This document shows, piece by piece, positions 17,078 to 26,414 of a DNA stretch of 64,000 nucleotides (positions are counted from its first letter, which is position 1; every line of letters starts with the position of its first letter). Origin of the DNA: Amycolatopsis umgeniensis (GTDB taxonomy: Bacteria > Actinomycetota > Actinomycetes > Mycobacteriales > Pseudonocardiaceae); contig NZ_JACHMX010000001.1 of NCBI RefSeq assembly GCF_014205155.1, forward strand, positions 558,001 to 622,000. The letters run 5' to 3'. Under the pieces are notes generated by a model, which was given only the letters and a program-made list of their open reading frames with translations, made no database searches and was not told the origin of the DNA. Position numbers and translations under genes: made by a program.

Positions 17078-18139
17078 TCAACCGAGCGATTCGGCGGCGA
17101 GGCGCGTGCCTTCGACGCGGGCGGCGATCTTGGCGAACGCGATCTCCCGTGACGTCGAAGTGTCGTCCGCGAACGGCGAGAACCCGCAGTCGTCACAGGT
17201 GCCCAGGCGGTCCGGCGGGATGAACCGCGCGGCCCGGAGCACCCGGTCCCGGACCTCCTCGGCGGTTTCGACCCGCGGGTCGATCGGGTCGGTGACGCCG
17301 ACGAAGACCCGCTGCTCCGGCCCCGCGTGCTCGGCGATCACCCGCAGCGCCCGCTCCGGATCGCTCTCACTGGCCAGCTGGACGTAGACGTTGCCCACCT
17401 TGAGCTGGAACAACGTCGGCAGCAGCCCCGCGTAGTCGACGTCCAGGCTGTGCACCGAGTCCTGGTCGCCACCGGGGCAGGTGTGCACGCCGATCTTCTT
17501 CCGCTCCTCCGCCGAGAACCGGTCCAGCACGGCGTTGTTCAGGTCCACAAAGGACTGCAGCAGCCCGCCCGACGGGTCGAGCTTCAGCGACAACCTGCCC
17601 TCGGTGAAGTCGATCTGAACACTGTCCGCACCCGCCTCGAGGCTACTGCGGATATCGGCCTCCGCCTCATTCACCAAGTCGGCGATGAACTGCTCTTTGT
17701 CATATCCGGCCAATCCTTCACCGGGATAGACGAGACTGATCGCCGAAGCCGCGATCACCGCTTGCTTCACCGGTTTGGTGGCGTGTTTCTTGGCCTCGCG
17801 CAGATAAGAGTCGGCGTAGGTCTGATAACGGAACGGTCCGGCGGTGAGCCTGGGAAGCTGCCGGGTGTGCCCGTCGGCGAACGGGATGACGACGCCGTCC
17901 GGCGCCAGCGAAGTGAGGCCCGCCAACGGGTACGTGGCGAAGCTCGGCTTGCCCTGTTCGCCGTCGGTGATGACCGGCGAACCCGTCTCCTCCAAGCGTT
18001 TGACGGTGTCCACGAGGGCTTTTTCCCGCAACTCGCCGAGCCCGTCGGCATCGAGCCGCCCGGCCGCGTGCTCCCCGAGCGCCTCGACGAGATAACCGGG
18101 ACGGGGAATGCTGCCGATCGGTTCGGTGGGTATGGTCAT
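17078..18139 (-). CDS. MetE C-terminal-like (cobalamin-independent methionine synthase family) protein
   Basis: A 353-residue single-barrel protein matching the catalytic C-terminal half of MetE. The zinc ligands are recognisable as His and Cys in IGVHTCPGGDQD and Cys in CDDCGFSPF, and the SVQIDFTEGRLSL segment matches the substrate-binding strand. Full MetE is about 750 residues, so this is the short MetE-like form that may use an alternative methyl donor. The ATG at 18139 follows GGGAGGA and is preferred to one 15 codons earlier. Likely substrate homocysteine or a related thiol; it lies about 2.3 kb from sahH but in another transcription unit. Confidence 0.8.
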   Translation of the reverse strand: MTIPTEPIGSIPRPGYLVEALGEHAAGRLDADGLGELREKALVDTVKRLEETGSPVITDGEQGKPSFATYPLAGLTSLAPDGVVIPFADGHTRQLPRLTAGPFRYQTYADSYLREAKKHATKPVKQAVIAASAISLVYPGEGLAGYDKEQFIADLVNEAEADIRSSLEAGADSVQIDFTEGRLSLKLDPSGGLLQSFVDLNNAVLDRFSAEERKKIGVHTCPGGDQDSVHSLDVDYAGLLPTLFQLKVGNVYVQLASESDPERALRVIAEHAGPEQRVFVGVTDPIDPRVETAEEVRDRVLRAARFIPPDRLGTCDDCGFSPFADDTSTSREIAFAKIAARVEGTRLAAESLG

Positions 18140-18397
18140 CGCGCGTGTCCTCCCAGGTGGAGCAGCCGCGGCCGCTTTGGCCACGATCGCAAAAACTACC
18201 GATCTCCCCCCTCTTTGACGATCTTTCCGCGTGCCGTGACCACCAATGGCGCAACCATTCAGTCCATAAAGGATGTCCCGTTCGCCGAGACGTATAGGTC
18301 GTTATACGAAAGTCGGTGAAATTCGATGCTTATCCGGTCCCGTTCCTGGGTATTCCGTGGTAGTCGACCGGCCGGGGCGCGCCGAAGGAGAACCGAG
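18140..18397. other. Intergenic region between the divergent MetE-like and DUF3040 genes
   Basis: It holds the GGGAGGA ribosome site of the MetE-like gene near 18146-18152 and AAGGAG (18385-18390) for DUF3040. A weak palindrome CGTATA-N6-TATACG occurs at 18291-18308, which might be an operator. No riboswitch fold could be recognised. Confidence 0.4.
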
Positions 18398-18664
18398 ATG
18401 CTGAGCCATCACGATCGGCAAGAGCTGGACAAGATCGAGCGCTGGTTCGAGCTGACCGAGCCGGCGCTGGCCGCCCGGCTCCGCTCCGGCAGGCCCGCAC
18501 GGCCCCCGCTGCGCCGGCTGGCGGTCATCCTGAGCCTCGACATCACCGCGGGGCTTTTCATGTTGCTGGGCATGGTGACGAACAGCCCGGCCCTCCTCCT
18601 GGTCGGGATGATCACCGTGACGACGGCGGTGATCGTGCACCTGTCCCGATTCGGGCGCGGCTGA
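18398..18664 (+). CDS. DUF3040 small membrane protein
   Basis: An 88-residue protein beginning MLSHHDRQELDKIERWF, the hallmark N-terminus of actinobacterial DUF3040 proteins. A basic segment (about 30-43) and two hydrophobic helices (about 45-80) follow. The ATG at 18398 has AAGGAG eight bases upstream. Function of the family is unknown; the topology suggests a short two-helix membrane protein with a cytoplasmic head. Confidence 0.8.
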   Translation: MLSHHDRQELDKIERWFELTEPALAARLRSGRPARPPLRRLAVILSLDITAGLFMLLGMVTNSPALLLVGMITVTTAVIVHLSRFGRG

Positions 18665-18726
18665 TCGTCTTCCCCCTTCGCCGGTAGAGTCCGGGCGATA
18701 CGTCCGGTTCACTGGGAGGAAGACCC

Positions 18727-19152
18727 ATGCGTTTCATGATCATCATCAAGGCGGACGAGGATTCCGAAGCCGGGAAGATGCCGCCGATGGAGGCCTTGAC
18801 CGCCATGGCGAAGTTCAACCAGGACATGCTCGACGCCGGGGTACTGGTGGGCGGCGAAGGGCTGCAGGAAAGCTCGAAGGGCGCAAGGGTCACGCTCGGC
18901 TCCGGCGGTTCCACGGTCACCGACGGCCCGTTCACCGAAGCCAAGGAACTCGTCGGCGGTTTCTGGATCGTCGACGTCCCGTCGCGCGCCGAAGCGATCG
19001 AGTGGGCGAAGCGTTGTCCGACTCCCCCGCACGGCGAAACCATCCTCGAGGTCCGCAAGATCCTCGAAGCCGAGGACTTCGGTGAGAACTTCACACCGGA
19101 GCTGCAGGAGAACGAGCAGCGGATGCGCGACGAGGTCGCCGAACGGGCCTAA
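18727..19152 (+). CDS. YCII-related (DGPF-domain) protein
   Basis: A 141-residue ferredoxin-like alpha+beta protein with MRFMIIIKADEDSE at the start and the DGPFTEAKELVGGFWIVDV motif that defines DGPF/YCII-related proteins. These are often linked to sigma factors or to small-molecule turnover, but no activity is established. GGGAGGA (18715-18721) precedes the ATG. It ends 9 bp before dinB2 and may be cotranscribed with it. Confidence 0.82.
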   Translation: MRFMIIIKADEDSEAGKMPPMEALTAMAKFNQDMLDAGVLVGGEGLQESSKGARVTLGSGGSTVTDGPFTEAKELVGGFWIVDVPSRAEAIEWAKRCPTPPHGETILEVRKILEAEDFGENFTPELQENEQRMRDEVAERA

Positions 19153-19161
19153 AGTCCCCGT

Positions 19162-20193
19162 ATGGCCGTCCGGGAGTGGGTACTTCACGTCGACCTCGAC
19201 CAGTTCATCGCGGCGGTCGAGGTCTCCCGGCGGCCTGAGCTGCGCGGCAAGCCCGTGGTCGTCGGTGGCACGGGCGATCCGACCGAAAGAGCCGTGGTGG
19301 CGACGGCGTCGTACGAAGCCCGGGAGTTCGGCGTCCAGTCCGGGATGCCGTTGCGAACCGCCGCGAAACGCTGCCCCGACGCGGTCTTCCTGGCCACGGA
19401 CGCACCCGCGTACCAGGCGGTCTCCGATCGGGTGATGGCGACGCTCCGTGAGTTCCCGGTGATCGTCGAGGTGCTCGGCTGGGACGAGGCGTTCCTCGGT
19501 GTCACCACCGACGATCCCGAAGCACTCGCCGCCGACATCCGGCGAGTGGTGACCGAGGAGACCGGGCTGTCCTGTTCGGTGGGCATCGGGGACAACAAGC
19601 TGCGCGCCAAACTCGCCACCGGATTCGCCAAACCGGCCGGGATCTTCCGTCTCGTCCAGGAGAACTGGTGGGACGTCATGGCCGAGAAGCCGACGGACGC
19701 GCTTTGGGGCATCGGCGCCAAGACCACGAAGAAACTCGCCGAGGCCGGCTATCGCACCGTGCTGGAGCTGGCGGGCGCGGATCCGGCGGGCCTCGCCGCG
19801 CGGTTCGGCCCGAAGCTCGGCCCGTGGTACCGGATCCTCGCCGGGGGAATCGGCGACGCCGAGGTCACCGCGACACCGTACGTGGCGAAATCGCGCAGCC
19901 GTGAGACCACGTTCCAGGAGAACCTGACCGACCCCGGGATCATGGCCGCCGAGATCGTCGCGCTGGCGAAACGCGTTTCACAGGACGTCGCCGAAGAAGG
20001 CAGGCCAGCCGCCCGGGTCGCGGTCAAGGTCCGGTTCGCGCCGTTCCTGACCCACACCCACAGCGTGACCTTGCCCGCGCCGACAGCGGACCCCGCCGAG
20101 ATCGAGAAGGCGGCGCTGGCCGTGCTCGACCTGTTCGACCTCGGCAGACCGGTCCGCCTGCTGGGTGTCCGCGCCGAATTCCCGTCACCTTGA
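19162..20193 (+). CDS. dinB2: Y-family DNA polymerase IV, DinB2 type
   Basis: A 343-residue translesion polymerase. The catalytic carboxylates are in VLHVDLDQF (Asp) and GWDEAFLG (Asp-Glu). The finger region VVATASYEAREFGVQSGMPL, the thumb helix-hairpin LWGIGAKTTKKLAEAG and the C-terminal little-finger domain (about 235-340) complete it. Several stretches match mycobacterial DinB2 from memory rather than DinB1. The residue at the usual aromatic steric gate is Ile16 (DQFIAAVE); mycobacterial DinB2 has Leu there and inserts ribonucleotides, so relaxed sugar discrimination is predicted. No C-terminal clamp-binding motif is obvious. No SOS box was recognised in the short upstream gap. Confidence 0.9.
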   Translation: MAVREWVLHVDLDQFIAAVEVSRRPELRGKPVVVGGTGDPTERAVVATASYEAREFGVQSGMPLRTAAKRCPDAVFLATDAPAYQAVSDRVMATLREFPVIVEVLGWDEAFLGVTTDDPEALAADIRRVVTEETGLSCSVGIGDNKLRAKLATGFAKPAGIFRLVQENWWDVMAEKPTDALWGIGAKTTKKLAEAGYRTVLELAGADPAGLAARFGPKLGPWYRILAGGIGDAEVTATPYVAKSRSRETTFQENLTDPGIMAAEIVALAKRVSQDVAEEGRPAARVAVKVRFAPFLTHTHSVTLPAPTADPAEIEKAALAVLDLFDLGRPVRLLGVRAEFPSP

Positions 20194-20221
20194 CAGCGCT
20201 CGCGACGCTTTGCCATCCTGG

Positions 20222-20296
20222 TTTCGGGCCGAGAGGCGCTGCGACGGAATTCTTCCGCCACGCTCGGCCCGCTGCGACAGACGTAAGGGCGCCTCC
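20222..20296 (+). promoter_or_regulatory. S-adenosylhomocysteine (SAH) riboswitch
   Basis: The sequence matches the SAH riboswitch layout. Stem P1 pairs GGGCCGAG (20226-20233) with CTCGGCCC (20263-20270). The conserved AGGCGCTGCGAC follows the first P1 strand, and a small internal hairpin (CGG/CCG, 20245-20257) lies inside. A downstream strand, GCGCCT (20289-20294), can pair with AGGCGC (20234-20239) to form the pseudoknot. It lies 144 bp before sahH, whose product removes SAH. Identified by comparison with the remembered consensus, not by covariance search. Confidence 0.82.
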
Positions 20297-20317
20297 CACT
20301 GCGGAGGTGCCTTTCTT
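20288..20317 (+). terminator. Riboswitch-controlled intrinsic terminator before sahH
   Basis: GGCGCCTCC (20288-20296) pairs with GGAGGTGCC (20303-20311, one G-T wobble), followed by TTTCTT. The left arm contains the strand needed for the riboswitch pseudoknot, so terminator and ligand-bound fold exclude each other. SAH binding should prevent termination and switch sahH on. Confidence 0.7.
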
Positions 20318-20439
20318 GCGTCAAAACCCTTTTCCGGCCGTCGTCGAGGCCGTGCGCTGAACCCCCGCACTGACCCCGTTCTTCCCGCCACCGGCGAGAA
20401 GAACCGCTCCACCCTGCCTTCCTGATGAATGGAGAACCA

Positions 20440-21915
<1,476 letters not shown>

Positions 21916-21944
21916 GGTCTGCCGCCTCGACGGTTAGGGCGCGT

Positions 21945-22005
21945 TAAGTCCGTGAAGGCCTCCTTGAGGGACCCAGGGTCCCTCAAGGAGGCCTTCACGG
22001 ACTTA
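21945..22005. terminator. 30-bp perfect palindrome after sahH
   Basis: The arms 21945-21974 and 21976-22005 are perfect reverse complements around a single central base. The stem core GTCCGTGAAGGCCTCCTT is repeated exactly in the hairpin at 37467-37521. It is a likely terminator of sahH without a U-run. Confidence 0.7.
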
Positions 22006-22152
22006 CGGGCCGCGGAAACCCAGCATTAGGCCGAATGCGTGAAAACTACGGCCGGATGGACCTGTTTCTCCCGGTGTGAAGCGGGAATCCCCTATGTAGC
22101 CACACCCCGGCAGCACTTCGAGCCGGGCGACTACGAAGGAGAAGGTGCCCCC

Positions 22153-22308
22153 GTGATCATTCTCGGCGTCATCCTGATTGTCATCGGTGTCATCGCCAGC
22201 ATCCCCGTTCTGTACTCGATCGGGATCGCGCTCGCGGTCATCGGCATCATCCTGGCCGTTCTCGGGAACACCGGGAAGGCCATCGGCGGTCGCGCCCACT
22301 GGTACTGA
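22153..22308 (+). CDS. DUF6131-type small membrane protein
   Basis: A 51-residue hydrophobic peptide: IILGVILIVIGVIASIPVLYSIGIALAVIGIILAVLG forms two closely spaced membrane helices, ending in the basic IGGRAHWY tail characteristic of actinobacterial DUF6131 proteins. The GTG start at 22153 lies behind AAGGAGAAGG. A longer frame from 22039 has no family resemblance in its extra part. Function unknown. Confidence 0.72.
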   Translation: MIILGVILIVIGVIASIPVLYSIGIALAVIGIILAVLGNTGKAIGGRAHWY

Positions 22309-22356
22309 GCACCGGACCGAAGCTGATGCCGAGCCCTCGGTATCAGCGCTGAAAGC

Positions 22357-22402
22357 AGACCGGGCACCCGGCGTCCCCTCACGCCGGGTGCCCGGTCTGT
22401 TT
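22357..22402 (+). terminator. Strong intrinsic terminator after the small membrane protein gene
   Basis: An 18-bp perfect stem, AGACCGGGCACCCGGCGT (22357-22374) with its complement at 22381-22398, is followed by GTTTTCG. A second, weaker hairpin precedes it (GCTGATGCCGAG at 22322-22333 with CTCGGTATCAGC at 22337-22348). Confidence 0.82.
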
Positions 22403-22456
22403 TCGTTGTCCGCTCCCCGGGTATCCACTTCGGACGAGGAGAAGGAGGGACAGCCG

Positions 22457-22678
22457 ATGGCCGGAACCGACCCCCGCCCGTACTTGGCGGAGGCGAAGTA
22501 CCCGTGCGGACGCGACGAACTCCTGCGGGCCGCCGCGGCGGCCGGAGCGGGCGACGACGTGCTCGGACCGCTGGGCGCCCTTCCCGCGAGCGACTACGCG
22601 GACGGAGACGGGGTCTGGGACGCGATGTGCGCTTGCGACGGCGCTTCGATCCATGACACCGCGAAGGAAGCACCATGA
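22457..22678 (+). CDS. DUF2795-domain small protein
   Basis: A 73-residue soluble protein. The ALYPCGRDEL-type segment here reads AKYPCGRDELLRAAAAAGAGDDVLGPLGALPASDYADGDGVWDAM, matching the helix-turn-helix-like DUF2795 fold in actinobacteria. GGAGGGA precedes the ATG. DUF2795 proteins are small, of unknown role and often near stress genes. Confidence 0.7.
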   Translation: MAGTDPRPYLAEAKYPCGRDELLRAAAAAGAGDDVLGPLGALPASDYADGDGVWDAMCACDGASIHDTAKEAP

Positions 22679-22684
22679 CATGAA

Positions 22685-22727
22685 GGGGCCCCCCGGCTCC
22701 GAGGGGGAGGGAGAGCCGGAGGACCCC
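22685..22727. terminator. Hairpin between convergent DUF2795 and Cys-rich protein genes
   Basis: GGGGCCCCCCGGCTC (22685-22699) pairs with GAGCCGGAGGACCCC (22713-22727) at 13 of 15 positions around a purine-rich loop. Downstream sequence to 22835 shows no gene. Confidence 0.5.
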
Positions 22728-22835
22728 GTCATAGTTAACACATCTCCGGCCACGATGTACACGAATGCATACACCTTCGAGTGGCAATCGGTCCTGATCT
22801 CCCGAATCGGGCCGGACTGGTGTATTGACCGCCGG

Positions 22836-23048
22836 TCAAGAAGCCCGCAGCAGCACCCGGGCTGCCACCTCGGCGCAAGTGCAGCCCCCGTCGACGTCGA
22901 AACAGTCGATCGTCGGCGTGTGCCGGGCGAAGTCGAGATCGACGCAGCCGTCCTCGCTGCATTCGGTGAAACCACCGTCCAGGTGGACCACGAGGGTTCC
23001 GTGGCAGTGGTCGAGTCCGTCGGCGCAGAACGCGCACTCCATGCTCAT
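22836..23048 (-). CDS. Small cysteine-rich, probably metal-binding protein
   Basis: A 70-residue protein with eight cysteines (positions 5, 8, 15, 30, 35, 49, 56, 58) and four histidines, arranged as CAFC, HCH, CSEDGC and CDVDGGCTC-like groups (the last read CFDVDGGCTC). This suggests one or two zinc or iron sites. The ATG at 23048 is preceded by GGGAGG with six-base spacing; a longer frame to 23189 exists but its extra part is unlikely to be used. I do not recognise a named family; the strong Cys/His pattern and good ribosome site support a real gene. Confidence 0.6.
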   Translation of the reverse strand: MSMECAFCADGLDHCHGTLVVHLDGGFTECSEDGCVDLDFARHTPTIDCFDVDGGCTCAEVAARVLLRAS

Positions 23049-23198
23049 GCCGCCTCCCGCGATCAGATCGAAGATCGCTTCGGAAAAGTTCTCCTCGGTT
23101 GCCTTACTACCACCGAGGGGCGACAGATTCCGGCACGAGCACGGCGTGTCGCGAGACCCGGTCAGGTGACACCGGGCACAACAGTCCACAAAGGATAC

Positions 23199-24053
23199 TC
23201 AGGCGCTCTTCGGGGTTCGCTTGCCGGAGGCCGGTTTCTTGGCCGCGGTGGCCTTCTTGGCCGTCGCGGGTTTCCGGCTCTTCTTCGCCTCGCTCACGCT
23301 GGCCTGCAGAGCCTCCATGAGGTCGACGACGTCGGCCTTCGCGCCGACGGCCTTCGGTTTCGCGGTCTCGTTCCCCGCGGCCTTGGCCTCGATCATCGCT
23401 TCCAGCGCCTCGCGATAGGAGTCGGTGTACTTCTCGTGCTCGAACACCGGCTCGGAGAGCGAGTCGATCAGCGAACCCGCCATCGTCAGCTCCTGCGGCC
23501 GCACCTGCGGAGGATCGTCGTGCAGGAAACCGAAGTCCGGGACGCGCACCTCGTCGGGCCACAGCATCGTCGTCATCATCAGGACGTCGCTGTGCACCCG
23601 CAGGATCGCGAGCGTCTCCCGCTGCCGGATGGCGACCTTCGCGATCGCCACGTGGCTCGCCTTCTGCAGCGCGTCACGCAGGACCACGTACGGTTTGACG
23701 GCGTTCTTCTGCGGTTCGAGGTAGTAGGTCTTGTCGAAGTGGATCGGGTCGATGGACTCCAGCGGCACGAACTCGAGCACGTCGATCGCCCTCGACGACG
23801 CCAGAGGCAGCTCGGACATGTCCTCGTCGGTGAGCACGACCATCTCGCCGTCGGGCAGTTCGTAGCCCTTGGCGATCTCGGCGTAGGGCACTTCCTCGCC
23901 GTCGATCGTGCAGAACCGCTTGTACTGGATGCGGCCGCCGTCGGACTCGTGCACCTGGCGCAGCGAGACGTTCTTGTTCTCGGTGGCCGCGTAGAGCTGG
24001 ATCGGGATGCTCACCAGCCCGAAGGACACCGAGCCCTTCCACATCGAACGCAT
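23199..24053 (-). CDS. ku: Ku protein (non-homologous end joining)
   Basis: A 284-residue bacterial Ku. It starts MRSMWKGSVSFGLVSIPIQLY, the conserved N-terminus of the Ku core, with FCTIDGEEVPYAEIAKGYE and PIHFDKTYYLEPQ in the beta-barrel. The core runs to about 230, followed by a lysine/alanine-rich tail (KKATAAKKPASGKRTPK) that binds DNA in actinobacterial Ku. It forms a homodimeric ring on DNA ends and recruits LigD. No full-length LigD is adjacent; a LigD-like protein lacking a working ligase lies at 32.9 kb. Confidence 0.95.
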   Translation of the reverse strand: MRSMWKGSVSFGLVSIPIQLYAATENKNVSLRQVHESDGGRIQYKRFCTIDGEEVPYAEIAKGYELPDGEMVVLTDEDMSELPLASSRAIDVLEFVPLESIDPIHFDKTYYLEPQKNAVKPYVVLRDALQKASHVAIAKVAIRQRETLAILRVHSDVLMMTTMLWPDEVRVPDFGFLHDDPPQVRPQELTMAGSLIDSLSEPVFEHEKYTDSYREALEAMIEAKAAGNETAKPKAVGAKADVVDLMEALQASVSEAKKSRKPATAKKATAAKKPASGKRTPKSA

Positions 24054-24130
24054 CGCGTCGCACCTCCACCGTCGTCACCGACCGCACTCACGCTCGGTAA
24101 CAACGGTAGCCCGAAACGGCGCACCGCGAC

Positions 24131-24156
24131 AGTCCCGCGAACCCGATCGCGGGACT
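24131..24156. terminator. Hairpin between the flavoprotein gene and ku
   Basis: AGTCCCGCGA (24131-24140) and TCGCGGGACT (24147-24156) form a perfect 10-bp stem with a six-base loop in the 118-bp gap upstream of the conservon operon's last gene end. Confidence 0.5.
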
Positions 24157-24171
24157 ACCGCGATCCCCGAA

Positions 24172-25407
24172 TCACGCTTCGGCCAGGTACTTCTCCGCTT
24201 TCGCCGGATCGAAGAACCAGTGCTGGAAGTCGGTCGGATCGGAGAACCCGTTCGCGAACCGCCGCGCCACGGCGGGGTTCTGCCCCGCCGCGCCGATGAT
24301 CTGGAGGACATGCGGGGGCGGCGGCTGCAGCATGGCGTTGGTCCAGGTCGTCACGTGCTGGGCGTACTCCCAGTACTTCTCGAACGACGCGGTCATCCAC
24401 TGCTCGTCGAACGGCTTGTCCCCGCGTTCGAGGATCGAGTCCAGATAGGACGCCGCGCAGTGGCTCGCGTTGTTGGAACCCTGACCGGTGATCGGGTCGT
24501 TGGCCACCACGACGTCGGCCATGCCGAGCACCAGGGTGCCCGAGGGCAGCTTGCCGACCGCGTTCCGCACGACCGGGGTGTACCCGCCGGCCAGCGTCGA
24601 CTTCTCGTCGGTCAGCACGGCGTTGCGCGAGCGCTCGTACTCCCACGGGAGGAACCGCTTCATCAGCGACAGGATCCTGTCGAGATGCTGCTGCGGCGAC
24701 GGCCGGTCGCCCCAGCAGTCGAGCGGGCCGCCGGGGACGCCCTCGAAGAACAGGATGTCGCAGTTCCCGCTCAGCGTGTACGCGGGGATCATGAACAGCT
24801 CCCCCACGCCGGGGATGATGTTGAACCGCACCGCCGCCTTGTCCGGATGCTCCGGCCGGGGCTCGAGGCCGTGCACGTAGGCCAGCGAAAGAGCGCGCTG
24901 GGGCTCGGTGTACGGCGAGCGCTCCGGGATCCGGTCGAACAGCTGGACCAGCTCACCCTTGCCCGCCGCGATGACGACGAGGTCGTACAGCTTCGCCAGC
25001 GGTGCCAGGTCCGAGGTGGTGACGCCGTGGATGACGACCTTGCCGCCGCGGTCCTCCACCAGCTCCAACCAGGCCGCCATCTTCACCCGCTGGTCCACCG
25101 ACTGCGCGTAGTGCTCCAGCGGCGCGAACCAGTCCAGAACGCGAGCGGAATCCGGTCCGGCGATGGACACGCCGAGCCCTTCGACCCGGACGGTCTCGTC
25201 CTCCCACAGGTTCAGCTTGTGGTCCCGCTCGTGCTGCAGGGCGGAATCGAACATGCACTGGGTCGACATCACCTTGCCGGACCGGATCTCGTCCGGCGTC
25301 CGCGCCGACATCACCGTGACGTCGTAGTCGTGGTCCAGCAGGCTCAAGGCGAGTTGCAACCCCGACTGCCCGGCACCGACGATCAGAACCTTGCGCATCC
25401 TCGACAT
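24172..25407 (-). CDS. FAD-dependent monooxygenase, styrene monooxygenase (StyA)-like
   Basis: A 411-residue flavoprotein. The FAD-binding Rossmann motif is VLIVGAGQSGLQLALSLLDHDYDVTVM at the N-terminus; a second motif DLVVIAAGKGELV and the C-terminal LGMADVVVANDPITGQGSNNASHCA (flavin pocket) match the styrene/indole monooxygenase group. StyA enzymes need a separate flavin reductase, and none is encoded nearby. It follows cvnD by 15 bp and appears to be the fifth gene of the conservon operon. Substrate unknown; an aromatic or alkene epoxidation is suggested by family only. Confidence 0.8.
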   Translation of the reverse strand: MSRMRKVLIVGAGQSGLQLALSLLDHDYDVTVMSARTPDEIRSGKVMSTQCMFDSALQHERDHKLNLWEDETVRVEGLGVSIAGPDSARVLDWFAPLEHYAQSVDQRVKMAAWLELVEDRGGKVVIHGVTTSDLAPLAKLYDLVVIAAGKGELVQLFDRIPERSPYTEPQRALSLAYVHGLEPRPEHPDKAAVRFNIIPGVGELFMIPAYTLSGNCDILFFEGVPGGPLDCWGDRPSPQQHLDRILSLMKRFLPWEYERSRNAVLTDEKSTLAGGYTPVVRNAVGKLPSGTLVLGMADVVVANDPITGQGSNNASHCAASYLDSILERGDKPFDEQWMTASFEKYWEYAQHVTTWTNAMLQPPPPHVLQIIGAAGQNPAVARRFANGFSDPTDFQHWFFDPAKAEKYLAEA

Positions 25408-25422
25408 TCCTCCCGGAACTGT

Positions 25423-26037
25423 TCAGCTGAGTGCGAATTCACGACCGGGCCCGGAGACCACCGCGAGGGACAGCGTGTGGGACACCAGTTCCTGCAGGGT
25501 CGCGACCGTGGACTTCGGATCGCGGGCGTCGCAGGTGACCAGCGGGATGTCCGGGGACAGCGCCAGCGCGTCGCGGACCTCGTCGAGGTCGTGCACCGGC
25601 ATCCCTTCGAACTGGTTGACCGCGACGATGAACGGCAGTTCGGAGTCGTTCTCGAAATAGTTGATCGCGGCGAACGACTGGTCGATCCGGCTGGTGTCGA
25701 CCAGCACGACGGCGCCGAGCGCGCCGCGCGAGAGGTCGTCCCAGAGGAACCAGAACCGCGCCTGGCCGGGGGTGCCGAACAGGTACAGGAGCAGGTCTTC
25801 ACGCAGGGTGATCCGGCCGAAGTCCATCGCGACCGTGGTGGTGGACTTGGTCCCGGGCGGTACGAGGTCGTCGACCCCGGCGCCCGCCTCGGTCATCCAA
25901 GCCTCGTTGCTCAGGGGCGGGACCTCGGAGACGGCGCCGACGAACGTCGTCTTGCCCACGCCGAATCCACCGGCGACGACGATCTTGGCGGAGATCGCCA
26001 AGAGGGCGGCGTCAGACCGGGAGGCGCTTGAGTCCAT
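25423..26037 (-). CDS. cvnD: Conservon small GTPase (CvnD-like)
   Basis: A 204-residue Ras-like GTP-binding protein. P-loop GGFGVGKTTFVGA, switch and G3 region DFGR...LFGTPGQARFWFLWDD, and G4-like VNQFEG are visible. The ATG at 26037 overlaps the end of cvnC by 26 bp. In Streptomyces conservons the four Cvn proteins form a membrane-linked complex resembling eukaryotic GPCR/G-protein switches; CvnD is the GTPase output. The family and operon order are clear; the signal is unknown. Confidence 0.88.
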   Translation of the reverse strand: MDSSASRSDAALLAISAKIVVAGGFGVGKTTFVGAVSEVPPLSNEAWMTEAGAGVDDLVPPGTKSTTTVAMDFGRITLREDLLLYLFGTPGQARFWFLWDDLSRGALGAVVLVDTSRIDQSFAAINYFENDSELPFIVAVNQFEGMPVHDLDEVRDALALSPDIPLVTCDARDPKSTVATLQELVSHTLSLAVVSGPGREFALS

Positions 26038-26395
26038 CGAGGATCCTCTCGAGCACGTTCGTATCGTGGTTGTAGGCGTGGGCCGTCGGGTGCACGAAGA
26101 CGGCGCCCTGGGTGGCGAGGTCGCCGATGAGCACGCGGACCACGCCCAGTGGCAGATCCAGTCCCACCGAAAGCTCGGCGATCGACGAGCGTTCGCGGGC
26201 ACGCTCGTACAGCGAACGCGATTCGGGCATCAGCGCCTCGGCCAGCGACGGGTCGTAGCGCGGGACCGAGATCAGGGTCTCCACCAGCAGCAGGTGGCTG
26301 CTCTTGGTGCGGCCGCCGGTCAGCGCGTACGGCCGGATTCTGCGGCTGCGCATCTTGACCGGCCGGTCCGGAGATTGGTCGCTGGACACGGTCAT
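26012..26395 (-). CDS. cvnC: DUF742 conservon protein (CvnC-like)
   Basis: A 127-residue DUF742 protein. RIRPYALTGGRTKSSHLLLVETLI is the signature segment, followed by a winged-helix-like C-terminal half (ERSSIAELSVGLDLPLGVVRVLIGDLATQGAVFVH). It starts 19 bp after cvnB and overlaps cvnD. It is thought to link the roadblock protein and kinase-like protein to the GTPase. Confidence 0.88.
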   Translation of the reverse strand: MTVSSDQSPDRPVKMRSRRIRPYALTGGRTKSSHLLLVETLISVPRYDPSLAEALMPESRSLYERARERSSIAELSVGLDLPLGVVRVLIGDLATQGAVFVHPTAHAYNHDTNVLERILDGLKRLPV

Positions 26396-26414
26396 CCCTT
26401 CCTTCTCCGGATTC

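Noticed and set aside
18291..18308. CGTATA-N6-TATACG palindrome upstream of DUF3040
   Set aside because: Similar in flavour to the GntR sites but short, with wrong spacing and no matching neighbour; kept only as a remark in the intergenic entry.
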